Below, in pieces: positions 35,464-44,041 of a stretch of 64,000 nt of DNA; positions within the stretch are counted from its first letter, which is position 1, and every line of letters starts with the position of its first letter. Location of the stretch: contig NZ_JARJHU010000008.1 of the NCBI RefSeq assembly GCF_029269825.1, forward strand, positions 1 through 64,000, read 5' to 3'. The notes under the pieces are model-generated. The model was not told the DNA's origin, did not search any database, and worked only from the letters and a program-made list of their open reading frames with translations. The translations under genes were made by a program, and so were the position numbers. This DNA is from Pedobacter sp. JY14-1. Lineage in GTDB: Bacteria; Bacteroidota; Bacteroidia; Sphingobacteriales; Sphingobacteriaceae.

Positions 35464-35632
35464 TTTTTTTGCTTTCAGACACTATTTTTCTTAACGACTC
35501 CGTGTAGTACCGTTTTTTGCCTTGCGGATATAAGAAACGCTTTTTTTATGAAAACAAGACTTGGTATAGCTTGTTCTGAGAGTAGAGACTACAGGTTTGA
35601 TGTAGTAATGTGAAGGCCGTTTTTTTGCTTTC
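35464..35632. repeat. Repeated T-tract-GCTTTC motif upstream of susC
   Basis: TTTTTTTGCTTTC occurs exactly at 35464-35476 and 35620-35632, and a shortened form TTTTTTGCCTT lies at 35513-35523. The 242-bp leader of the SusC gene has no other clear promoter match. The repeats could be regulator-binding sites. Confidence 0.4.
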
Positions 35633-35677
35633 GCTGTTACATCTCCTGAGATTTAACTAACTAAAATAATTAAACGT

Positions 35678-38600
35678 ATGAAAAGAATTCTTACTCGGTT
35701 TTCTGTCTTCACCTTACTATTTCTGCTTGTTACCGGCATCGTGTCGGCACAGAACATCACTGTGTCAGGCACTGTACTGGATTCGGCAGACAATACCCCG
35801 CTGCCCGGTGTGGGTATACTGGTAAAAGGTACTACAACAGGAACAACGACAAATGCAGCCGGAAAGTTTACCATTAGCGCCCCGGCAAATGCAACACTGG
35901 TATTTTCTTATATAGGGTATACCAACCGCGAAATTGCAGTAAACAATCAGACGACGATCAATGTGAATCTTTCCGCTTCTTCAGAAATGCTGGAACAGGT
36001 GGTCGTGGTAGGATACGGTACACAAAGGAAACTGGATGTGACTGGTTCGGTGGCGACGGTTAAGGGTGAGGAAATCGCAAAGCAGATCTCTCCTAACCCG
36101 GTCAGCGGCTTGCAGGGCAAGGTTGCCGGCGTGCAGATCACGAATCTGGGTGCGCCAGGGTCGACGCCTCAGATCAATATCAGGGGAACGAGTACACTAT
36201 ATGCCAATACAGGCGCGCTTTATGTAGTAGATGGGGTATGGTATGACAACATCAACTTCCTGAACCCATCGGATATCGCAGACATCAGCATTTTAAAGGA
36301 TGCCTCGGCACAGTCTATCTATGGTATCCGCGGTGCAAACGGTGTAGTATTGGTTACTACAGTTAAGGGTAAGAAGGGGGACCCAACCATTACGTATAAC
36401 GGAACAGTCGGTTTTCAGAAGGTGACGAATAAAGTAGAAATGACTAATGCGACAGAATATGCTACGGCAGTGAATGAAGCCTATGCATTGCTGGGCCAGG
36501 CGCCTTTATTTACCAATACAAATTTGGGAACAGGAACTGACTGGTACGGTCAGGTACTCAGGGATGCCCTGATTACCAACCACCAGGTTTCTGTAAACGG
36601 TGGTTCAGAGAAATCTACCTACAACCTCTCCCTTGGTTACCTGGATCAGGATGGAATCGTCAAAAAGAACAATTTTAAACGTTATACGGCCAGACTTTCC
36701 AATGATATCCAGTTGTTCGAGCCCTTAAAGATCGGCTATAACATTGCGGGAACATCCAGCCGGTCTAACGACGCACCAACAACGATCTTCCGGGCACTTT
36801 ATGCCGCCTCGCCTGTAGTCCCTGTGTTCAATGCAGACGGATCTTACGGCGATCCGGCCAGCTTTAACCTGGGTAACGGAAGTAACGTAAACCCACAGGC
36901 GACGCTGGATTTCTTTAACCAGAGGACAACAAAGTACAACGTAACAGGTAACGTGTTCGCAGAACTGAAGTTTCTGAAAGACTTCACCTTTAGGACCAGT
37001 GCCGGCGGTGACTTTTCGCAAGAGGAAGTATTGGGTTATGTTCCAAAATACAAAGCGACTACCGGCCAACAGACCACAATTTCCAAATTGGATATCGACC
37101 GGTCCGAACGCCGCAACTGGATCATTGAAAACACACTTACTTTCGACAAACAACTGGAAGATCACAGGTTTACCGTACTTCTCGGGCAGGGGGCTCAACG
37201 CAGAAAGTATTATTTCCTGAATGCCGAAGCGCAGGGCGTACCTTACAATTCTGCAAGTGACCTCTATCTGGCATTGGGCAATGCGGGCACCAAGGCTGTG
37301 GAGGACGGCGGAGAGCTGGCAACTTTCAATTCTTATTTTGCGAGGGTAAACTATGCTTACAGGAATAAATACTTACTGAATGCTTCTTTCAGGAGGGACG
37401 GTGCCTCACAATTCTTCGGCAAAAATACCTGGGGCGATTTCCCCTCTATCGGCGCAGGCTGGGTGGTGAGTAACGAGGATTTTATGAAAGACCAGAAGCT
37501 GCTCAGCAACCTCAAAATCCGCGGAAGCTGGGGTAAGATCGGTAATGCCGGAATCCCAGTAAACCCTTCCACAGCTTTGATCAATCAGGGCGGTGAACTC
37601 GTGGCCTTCTTTAGCGGAAAACCTCACACTGGTGCTGGCAATACGACTTTGGTCAATCCTGTATTGCTTTGGGAACGGAGTAATGGTATGGATGTGGGCC
37701 TGGAAATGGGCTTCCTGGCAAACAGACTGAAAGTTGAGGCGGATTATTACAGCCGCACAACAGAAAGGGCGATCTTCGCTATTCCGATCCTTGGAAGTCT
37801 GGGTGGTGCAAATGGGATTACCAGTAACCAGGCCGATATCCGGAACAGGGGTTACGAAGTGATGGCTTCCTGGTCAGATAAAAATGAAAGCGGCTTTACC
37901 TATTCCATCAGCGGTAACGTCGGCATCAACGATAACAAAGTACTTAATGTGGCATCCGGCAACAACCCGATCTATGCTGGCGGTGCTGGTCTGACCAGCG
38001 GATACCTGGCGACCAGGACAATTAATAACAGGCCGATCGGTGAGTTCTTCGGCTACCAGGTGGTGGGTGTGTTCCAGAATGCTGCCGAAGCTGCGGAATG
38101 GACCAGCAACAGCTTTAAAGCAGGTGATTTTAAATATGCTGACATTAACAATGACGGCGTGATCGATTCGCGTGACCGGGTAGTATTGGGCAACCCGAAT
38201 CCAAAGGTGACTTATGGCCTGAATACCAATTTTGCTTACAAAAATTTTGACCTGACACTGGACATTCAGGGAGTAGCGGGTGTGGACATTATGAATTCCA
38301 ACCTGGCCAACAGGTTCGGAAATGAGAACTATACCAAGGATTTCTATAATAACCGCTGGAACGGGGCAGGATCTTCCAATACTTACGCTTCTACAAACCT
38401 GGCCAGTGGCCTTAACAATGCGCCAAACTCCTTCTATGTAGAAAGCGGTGACTATATCAGGCTGAGAAATGTACAGCTGGGCTATACCCTGCCTGCAGCA
38501 CTCACCTCTAAATGGAAAGCACAAAGACTAAGGCTGTTTCTGAATGCACAGAACGCGGTGAACCTTTTTGGATATAAAGGTTTCAGTCCTGAAATCGGTG

Positions 38601-38683
38601 GTACGCCGACCAATGCGGGTATTGACACTAACCTTTATCCATTATATGCTACGTACAATTTCGGTGTCAACTTAACATTCTAA
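35678..38683 (+). CDS. SusC/RagA-family TonB-linked outer-membrane transporter
   Basis: A 1001-residue transporter. A signal peptide ends at about VSAQ (residue 25), then a CarboxypepD_reg-like domain (SGTVLDSADNTPLPGVGIL), the TonB-dependent plug starting near residue 115, with the SusC signature SIYGIRGANGVVLVTT near 205-220. A 22-strand barrel follows, ending LYATYNFGVNLTF. It imports oligosaccharides captured by the SusD partner across the outer membrane, energised by TonB. It is 11 bp upstream of susD. Substrate is inferred as beta-1,2-glucan fragments from the GH144/GH3 genes. Confidence 0.95.
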   Translation: MKRILTRFSVFTLLFLLVTGIVSAQNITVSGTVLDSADNTPLPGVGILVKGTTTGTTTNAAGKFTISAPANATLVFSYIGYTNREIAVNNQTTINVNLSASSEMLEQVVVVGYGTQRKLDVTGSVATVKGEEIAKQISPNPVSGLQGKVAGVQITNLGAPGSTPQINIRGTSTLYANTGALYVVDGVWYDNINFLNPSDIADISILKDASAQSIYGIRGANGVVLVTTVKGKKGDPTITYNGTVGFQKVTNKVEMTNATEYATAVNEAYALLGQAPLFTNTNLGTGTDWYGQVLRDALITNHQVSVNGGSEKSTYNLSLGYLDQDGIVKKNNFKRYTARLSNDIQLFEPLKIGYNIAGTSSRSNDAPTTIFRALYAASPVVPVFNADGSYGDPASFNLGNGSNVNPQATLDFFNQRTTKYNVTGNVFAELKFLKDFTFRTSAGGDFSQEEVLGYVPKYKATTGQQTTISKLDIDRSERRNWIIENTLTFDKQLEDHRFTVLLGQGAQRRKYYFLNAEAQGVPYNSASDLYLALGNAGTKAVEDGGELATFNSYFARVNYAYRNKYLLNASFRRDGASQFFGKNTWGDFPSIGAGWVVSNEDFMKDQKLLSNLKIRGSWGKIGNAGIPVNPSTALINQGGELVAFFSGKPHTGAGNTTLVNPVLLWERSNGMDVGLEMGFLANRLKVEADYYSRTTERAIFAIPILGSLGGANGITSNQADIRNRGYEVMASWSDKNESGFTYSISGNVGINDNKVLNVASGNNPIYAGGAGLTSGYLATRTINNRPIGEFFGYQVVGVFQNAAEAAEWTSNSFKAGDFKYADINNDGVIDSRDRVVLGNPNPKVTYGLNTNFAYKNFDLTLDIQGVAGVDIMNSNLANRFGNENYTKDFYNNRWNGAGSSNTYASTNLASGLNNAPNSFYVESGDYIRLRNVQLGYTLPAALTSKWKAQRLRLFLNAQNAVNLFGYKGFSPEIGGTPTNAGIDTNLYPLYATYNFGVNLTF

Positions 38684-38694
38684 TCGATTCAACA

Positions 38695-40176
38695 ATGAAA
38701 ACACATATCAATATACAGTCTTGCTTAGCCGTTACTGCTCTTGGCGTCATGCTGCTTACGGCTTCCTGTAAAAAAGATTTTCTGAATGTTCCGCCGCAGG
38801 CGCAACAACCGGAAACCGCATTCTGGAAAACCGCTGAAGACGCGGACAAGGCGGTAAATGCAGTTTACGCCAAATTGCGCAGCTGGGACAATGTTGCCTT
38901 TAATGCCATAGTCATTGAAAGTACCGGGGCTGACGAAGCAGATAAGGGAAGTACGCCAACGGACGCTACTTTCTTCAACCTGTTCGATACGTTTACCGTT
39001 ACTTCTACACAGGGCTCTTTGCAGGGCTTCTGGAACGGTCAGTACCAGAACATCAAACTCTGTAACCAGGCAATCGACAGCATTCCGAAGATCGCCATGG
39101 ATGAAAATCTGAAATCGAGATATATTGCAGAAGCTAAGTTTGTAAGGGCTTACTCTTATTTTAGGTTGGTCCGGGCATACGGGCGTGTGCCACTTAGATT
39201 GCATGAACCAAAGGACCCTACGGAGTATAACATTCCGCAGGCTGAAAAAACCGAGGTGTATGCCCAGATCGAAAAGGACCTGACCGAAGCTGCTTCGGTA
39301 TTGCCACCATCTTATGATGCCGATAATAAAGGCAGGGCTACTAAAGGTGCTGCCCTTGGCCTGCATGCGAAGGTAGCCATGTACCAGCAGAAATGGAATG
39401 ATGTGCTTTCCTTTACCAACCAGGTTATGGGATTGGGTTATGACCTGTTCCCCAACTTTGAAAAAGGATTCCGCACGGAAAACGAAAACAATATTGAATC
39501 GGTATTTGAGATCCAGGCAGAACTGCTGATCGGAAACTCGGCTGCTTCAAACTCCCAGTACAGTCAGGTGCAGGGTGTTGCCGGTGTAAGAGGTGGCGGC
39601 TGGGGTTTCAACACACCGTCACAGGCACTGGCCGATGCGTTTGAACCAGGTGACCCCAGAAGAGATGCAACCATCATTTTCAGAGGTGAAACCACTCCTC
39701 AGGGCGATGTCATTCCTACTACCGTTCCTAATGAAAGGTACAACCAGAAATCTTATGTGCCTTTCAGCTTGTACGTTTCCGGCTATAACGAAGGCGCACA
39801 ACAAAACATCAGGGTATTGCGCTTTGCAGATATTCTGCTGATGAATGCGGAAGCGGCCAATGAACTGGGTGATCCTGCTCAGGCCAAATCTTCACTCAAC
39901 CGGGTAAGGCAACGTGCCAGGGGCGGCAATCCGAACATCCTGCCTGATGTGACCACTAATGACAAAACCGAGCTGCGCAACGCGATCTGGCATGAAAGGC
40001 AGGTAGAACTTGCGATGGAAAACGACAGGTACTTTGACGTGATCCGCCAGGGTCGGGCCGCACAGGTATTCGGGCCTAAAGGCTGGAAAGCGAACAAAAA
40101 CGAGGTTTGGCCGATCCCTGCTACCGAAATTGACCTGAGCGGTGGCAAACTGACCCAGAATCCCGGGTACAACTAG
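38695..40176 (+). CDS. SusD/RagB-family surface glycan-binding lipoprotein
   Basis: A 493-residue lipoprotein: signal peptide then Cys in LLTASCKKDFLN. The SusD fold is seen as tetratricopeptide helices (NAVYAKLRSWDN, FVRAYSYFRLVRAYGRVPL, ALGLHAKVAMYQQKWNDVLSF) and the C-terminal RagB region ending IPATEIDLSGGKLTQNPGY. It binds the glycan at the surface and forms the lid on the SusC barrel. It is separated from the enzyme genes by a strong hairpin at 40195-40223, which may set the ratio of SusCD to enzymes. Confidence 0.95.
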   Translation: MKTHINIQSCLAVTALGVMLLTASCKKDFLNVPPQAQQPETAFWKTAEDADKAVNAVYAKLRSWDNVAFNAIVIESTGADEADKGSTPTDATFFNLFDTFTVTSTQGSLQGFWNGQYQNIKLCNQAIDSIPKIAMDENLKSRYIAEAKFVRAYSYFRLVRAYGRVPLRLHEPKDPTEYNIPQAEKTEVYAQIEKDLTEAASVLPPSYDADNKGRATKGAALGLHAKVAMYQQKWNDVLSFTNQVMGLGYDLFPNFEKGFRTENENNIESVFEIQAELLIGNSAASNSQYSQVQGVAGVRGGGWGFNTPSQALADAFEPGDPRRDATIIFRGETTPQGDVIPTTVPNERYNQKSYVPFSLYVSGYNEGAQQNIRVLRFADILLMNAEAANELGDPAQAKSSLNRVRQRARGGNPNILPDVTTNDKTELRNAIWHERQVELAMENDRYFDVIRQGRAAQVFGPKGWKANKNEVWPIPATEIDLSGGKLTQNPGYN

Positions 40177-40194
40177 GTTTTTATTTGTTATTTT

Positions 40195-40223
40195 GGGGTT
40201 GCCCTGGCTTGCCGGGCAACCCC
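40195..40223 (+). terminator. Intra-operon hairpin between susD and the GH144-type gene
   Basis: GGGGTTGCCC (40195-40204) pairs perfectly with GGGCAACCCC (40214-40223) around a 9-nt loop. The tail is only TTAACCG, so complete termination is unlikely. It probably works as a leaky terminator or as an RNA-stabilising structure that keeps SusCD transcript above that of the enzymes. Confidence 0.6.
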
Positions 40224-40236
40224 TTAACCGAATTCC

Positions 40237-41604
40237 ATGATCTACTGCTACAAAAAAATTACCGTCCTTTTAATGGCCTGTGGCTGCCTGTTTACAGCCT
40301 GCGCCAAGGCCCAGTCTGGCAAACCGGCAAGTAACACCATTAAACCTGAACTGAAGATTGATAAGAATCTAAGCGATACGCAATTACTGGACCTGGTCCA
40401 GAAACAGACCTTCAGGTATTTCTGGGATTTTGCCCACCCGGTAAGCGGACTGGCCAGGGAACGCAGCAATACCTCCTTTAACTATGGCCATGAAGTGACG
40501 ACCACCGGCGGCACAGGCTTCGGAATCATGGCCACTATTGTAGCCGCAGACCGCAAGTGGATCACACGCGACACCGCTGCCCGCTTTCTGCTGAAAATGG
40601 TGAACTTCCTGGGTAAGGCAGACGCTTATCATGGCGTATTCCCGCACTGGCTCGACGGGGCTACTGGTAAAACGATCCCTTTTAGCCGCAAAGACGATGG
40701 TGCCGATCTTGTGGAGACTTCCTTTCTGTTCCAGGGCCTGCTGACCGCAAGGCAGTATTTCAATGCGGACAATCCGGTTGAAAATGAACTGCGCGGCCGT
40801 ATCAACTGGTTATGGAACGACATTGAATGGGACTGGTTTACCCGGGGTGGTCAGGAAGTATTATACTGGCACTGGAGTCCGAACAATGACTGGGCCATGA
40901 ACTTTCCGCTTCGCGGTTACAACGAATGCCTGATCACCTATGTACTGGCGGCTTCGGGAACCAGGTATCCGGTACCGGCTTCGGTATACCACAGGGGCTG
41001 GGCGCAAAGTAATTTCTTTATCAATGGCAGGGAATTTTACGGATACAAGCTGCCCCTGGGCTTTGACAACGGCGGCCCCTTGTTTTTTTCGCACTATTCC
41101 TTCCTGGGGCTCGATCCAAGAGGCCTGAAAGACCAGTACGCAGATTACTGGGAACAAAATAAAAACCACACACTTGTAAACCGTGCTTATGTGCTGGCTA
41201 ATCCTAAAAACTACAAAGGTTACGGCTCCAACAGCTGGGGCCTGACCGCCAGTGACAGTTGGCAGGGTTACGCTGCGCATTCGCCAAATGAAGACCTTGG
41301 CGTAATCACACCTACCGCAGCTTTGTCTGCATTTCCTTATACCCCGGAATATTCCATGGAAGCCCTGAAGCATTTCTATTTTGACCTGGGCGATAAGCTC
41401 TGGAGCCAGTATGGGTTTGTGGATGCTTTCAGTGAATCGCATAACTGGTATGCAAAATCGCACCTGGCCATAGACCAGGGGCCAATCATTGTGATGATTG
41501 AGAATTACAGGAGCGGCTTGCTCTGGAAGTTGTTTATGAGCTGTCCTGAAGTGCAGGCCGGATTAAAGAAACTGGGCTTTGAGAGTCCTGCAATCGGAAA
41601 ATAA
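40237..41604 (+). CDS. GH144-type glucoamylase-like protein, putative endo-beta-1,2-glucanase
   Basis: A 455-residue lipoprotein (lipobox ending at Cys, CLFTACAKAQ). The (alpha/alpha)6 glycoamylase-like domain includes FRYFWDFAHPVSGLARERSN, the acidic RKDDGADLVETSFL, EWDWFTRGGQEVLYWHWSP and GSNSWGLTASDSWQGY. This matches the family that founded GH144, which cleaves beta-1,2-glucan to sophoro-oligosaccharides. GH144 and GH3 genes side by side are also known in Bacteroides. It is followed after 2 bp by the GH43-like gene. Substrate call is by family and context. Confidence 0.8.
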   Translation: MIYCYKKITVLLMACGCLFTACAKAQSGKPASNTIKPELKIDKNLSDTQLLDLVQKQTFRYFWDFAHPVSGLARERSNTSFNYGHEVTTTGGTGFGIMATIVAADRKWITRDTAARFLLKMVNFLGKADAYHGVFPHWLDGATGKTIPFSRKDDGADLVETSFLFQGLLTARQYFNADNPVENELRGRINWLWNDIEWDWFTRGGQEVLYWHWSPNNDWAMNFPLRGYNECLITYVLAASGTRYPVPASVYHRGWAQSNFFINGREFYGYKLPLGFDNGGPLFFSHYSFLGLDPRGLKDQYADYWEQNKNHTLVNRAYVLANPKNYKGYGSNSWGLTASDSWQGYAAHSPNEDLGVITPTAALSAFPYTPEYSMEALKHFYFDLGDKLWSQYGFVDAFSESHNWYAKSHLAIDQGPIIVMIENYRSGLLWKLFMSCPEVQAGLKKLGFESPAIGK

Positions 41605-41606
41605 AG

Positions 41607-43355
41607 ATGGACCGGATCAGACAAATTCTTCTGGGTTTACTGATACTGACAGCATTTGATCTTGCTGCCCAGCAAAAGCAAATGACCTATTGCAACCCGG
41701 TTAACCTGGACTATGGCTATACGCCAATACCGGATTTTTCCAGACAGGGCAGACACCGTGCTACGGCAGATCCGGTGATGGTGACCTATAAAGATGACTA
41801 TTACCTCTTTTCGACAAACCAATGGGGTTACTGGTGGAGCAGTGATATGTACAACTGGAAATTTGTCCCTCGACACTTTCTGAGGCCCGAACATAAGGTA
41901 TACGACGATCTTTGCGCTCCCTCTGTATGGGTCCAGGGCGATACCATGCTGGTCTTCGGCTCTACCTACAGCAGGAACTTCCCGATATGGATGAGTACTG
42001 ATCCGAAAAACAATGAATGGAAAGAGGCAGTACATGAATTCGGGATCGGCGGCTGGGACCCTGCACATTTCGTAGACGAGGATGGCAGGCTCTACATGTA
42101 CAATGGCAGCAGCAATGTGTACCCTTTGTATGGTATCGAACTGGACAGGAAGACATTTCAACCGGTAGGTACCAGAAAAGAACTGCTGTTGCTCGATCCT
42201 GACCGGTTCGGATGGCAGCGTTTCGGAGCACATCTGGACAATACCTTTTTAAAGCCCTTTATGGAGGGAGCCTGGATGAACAGGCATAACGGAAAATACT
42301 ACCTGCAATACGGGGCTCCGGGTACGGAGTTCAGCGGCTATGCAGACGGGGTGGCGATAGGTGAAACACCGCTGGGTCCTTTTGAACATCAATCCATGCC
42401 TTTTTCCTATAAGCCCGGCGGATTTGCAAGAGGTGCCGGACACGGAGCTACTTATCAGGATAAATGGAAAAACTACTGGCACGTGTCTACGGTAGTGGTT
42501 TCCGTCAAAAATAATTTTGAGCGGCGGCTGGGGATTTGGCCTGCGGGCTTTGACAAAGACGATGTGCTGTATATGGACGCGGCTTTTGGTGATTATCCGC
42601 ACTACCTGCCTGATGGCCCCGCGGACCATCTGAAAAGCGGCTTTACCGGATGGATGCTGCTGAATTACAATAAGCCGGTGCAGGTATCGTCTACCCTGGG
42701 AGGCTATACTGCGAACTATGCAGTAGATGAAGACATCAAAACCTATTGGAGTGCAGCTTCTGCGGATAAGGGAGAATGGATCATTTCTGATCTTGGTATG
42801 CTTTCGGAGATACGTGCGGTACAGATCAACTACGCTGACCAGGATGCCGAGTTTCTGGGCAAACAACAAGGCATTTACCATCAGTACCGGCTATGGCACT
42901 CTGCGGACGGAAAAAACTGGCGGATACTTGCCGATAAGAGCCGGAACAAAACGGACGTGCCACATGATTATGTCGAGCTTGAAAAGCCCGTGAATGCGCG
43001 CTTTGTTAAATTGGAGAACATACATATGCCAACCGGAAAATTCGCCATCAGCGGACTGCGCGTATTTGGTAAGGGTGGAAAGTCGAAACCGGCGCCCATA
43101 GCGGATTTTACGGTGTTGCGGACGGAAACTGATAAACGCAGTGCCTGGATCAAATGGAAGAAGCCAGACGACGCATACGCCGTAAATATCTACATCGGTA
43201 CTGAACCAGATAAACTATATAACTGTATCATGGTATACGGTGACAACGACTACTGGTTTAAAGGAATGGATAAAAACAAAACTTATTATTTTAGCGCGGA
43301 AGCCATTAATGAAAACGGGGTATCAGCCCGTAGCAGCATGGCTACCGTAAACTAA
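41607..43355 (+). CDS. GH43-like protein with F5/8-type (CBM32-like) and fibronectin III modules
   Basis: A 582-residue exported protein with three parts. The five-bladed GH43-type propeller covers about 20-330, with acidic residues in the family positions: Asp in TADPVMV, Asp in GWDPAHFVDEDG and Glu in FMEGAWMNRHNGKYY. A discoidin/F5-8 C domain lies at about 335-475 (SSTLGGYTANYAVDEDIKTYWSA), and an FN3 domain at 480-580 (TDKRSAWIKWKKPDDAYAV). GH43 enzymes usually attack arabinan or xylan, so its place in a beta-1,2-glucan locus is unusual. It is 2 bp from the GH144 gene. Confidence 0.85.
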   Translation: MDRIRQILLGLLILTAFDLAAQQKQMTYCNPVNLDYGYTPIPDFSRQGRHRATADPVMVTYKDDYYLFSTNQWGYWWSSDMYNWKFVPRHFLRPEHKVYDDLCAPSVWVQGDTMLVFGSTYSRNFPIWMSTDPKNNEWKEAVHEFGIGGWDPAHFVDEDGRLYMYNGSSNVYPLYGIELDRKTFQPVGTRKELLLLDPDRFGWQRFGAHLDNTFLKPFMEGAWMNRHNGKYYLQYGAPGTEFSGYADGVAIGETPLGPFEHQSMPFSYKPGGFARGAGHGATYQDKWKNYWHVSTVVVSVKNNFERRLGIWPAGFDKDDVLYMDAAFGDYPHYLPDGPADHLKSGFTGWMLLNYNKPVQVSSTLGGYTANYAVDEDIKTYWSAASADKGEWIISDLGMLSEIRAVQINYADQDAEFLGKQQGIYHQYRLWHSADGKNWRILADKSRNKTDVPHDYVELEKPVNARFVKLENIHMPTGKFAISGLRVFGKGGKSKPAPIADFTVLRTETDKRSAWIKWKKPDDAYAVNIYIGTEPDKLYNCIMVYGDNDYWFKGMDKNKTYYFSAEAINENGVSARSSMATVN

Positions 43356-43369
43356 AACCAAATCATAAA

Positions 43370-44035
43370 ATGAAACACAATTTGTTATTCCGTATTTTCT
43401 TTGTCGCCTTAGTCAGTTTATCTGCTCCTGCTTTTGCGCAGACCAAACCATTCTGGAATGAGATCCAGCAGTTCCGCAAAAAGGACAGTGTGGCAATGCC
43501 TGCTCCCGGCGGCATCGTTTTTACGGGCAGTTCCTCTATACGGATGTGGGGCGACCTGGAAACAGTCTATAAAGATTACAACGTGATCAACAGGGGTTTT
43601 GGCGGATCTGTTATTCCCCAGGCCAATGAATACCTCGAAGACCTGGTCCTGAAATACAAGCCGCGCCAGGTAGTCATCTACAGTGGAGAGAATGATATTG
43701 CATCCGGTATTTCCGCTGAACAGACATCAGAGAATTTTAAGATACTGTTCAGCAATATCCGTAACCATCTGCCCAAGACGGCCATCGCCTATGTTTCGAT
43801 GAAACTAAGTCCTTCCAGGGAGAAATTTTCATCGGAAGTGCTTAAGGCTAACGGCCTGATCAGGGACTACCTGTCGAAACAAAAAAATGCCGCCTATATC
43901 GACATTACCTCTAAGATGCTGGACAGTAACGGAAAAATGCGTCCGGAACTGTTCCGGGAGGACATGCTGCACATGCGACCTGCGGGTTATGAAATCTGGG
44001 TGAAGGCCATCACCCCCTATTTAAAAAAGAAATAA
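43370..44035 (+). CDS. Secreted SGNH/GDSL-family esterase
   Basis: A 221-residue protein with a signal peptide (ending ...APAFA). The SGNH blocks are clear: block I Ser in FTGSSSIRMWGDLE, block II Gly in NRGFGGSVIPQ, block III Asn in YSGENDIASG, and block V Asp/His in EDMLHMRPAGY. It is probably an acylesterase that removes acyl groups from glycans or other substrates. It lies between the GH43-like and GH3 genes, so it may strip an ester from the glucan or its derivatives; succinyl groups on cyclic beta-1,2-glucans are a candidate, as inference only. Confidence 0.85.
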   Translation: MKHNLLFRIFFVALVSLSAPAFAQTKPFWNEIQQFRKKDSVAMPAPGGIVFTGSSSIRMWGDLETVYKDYNVINRGFGGSVIPQANEYLEDLVLKYKPRQVVIYSGENDIASGISAEQTSENFKILFSNIRNHLPKTAIAYVSMKLSPSREKFSSEVLKANGLIRDYLSKQKNAAYIDITSKMLDSNGKMRPELFREDMLHMRPAGYEIWVKAITPYLKKK

Positions 44036-44041
44036 AAATAT

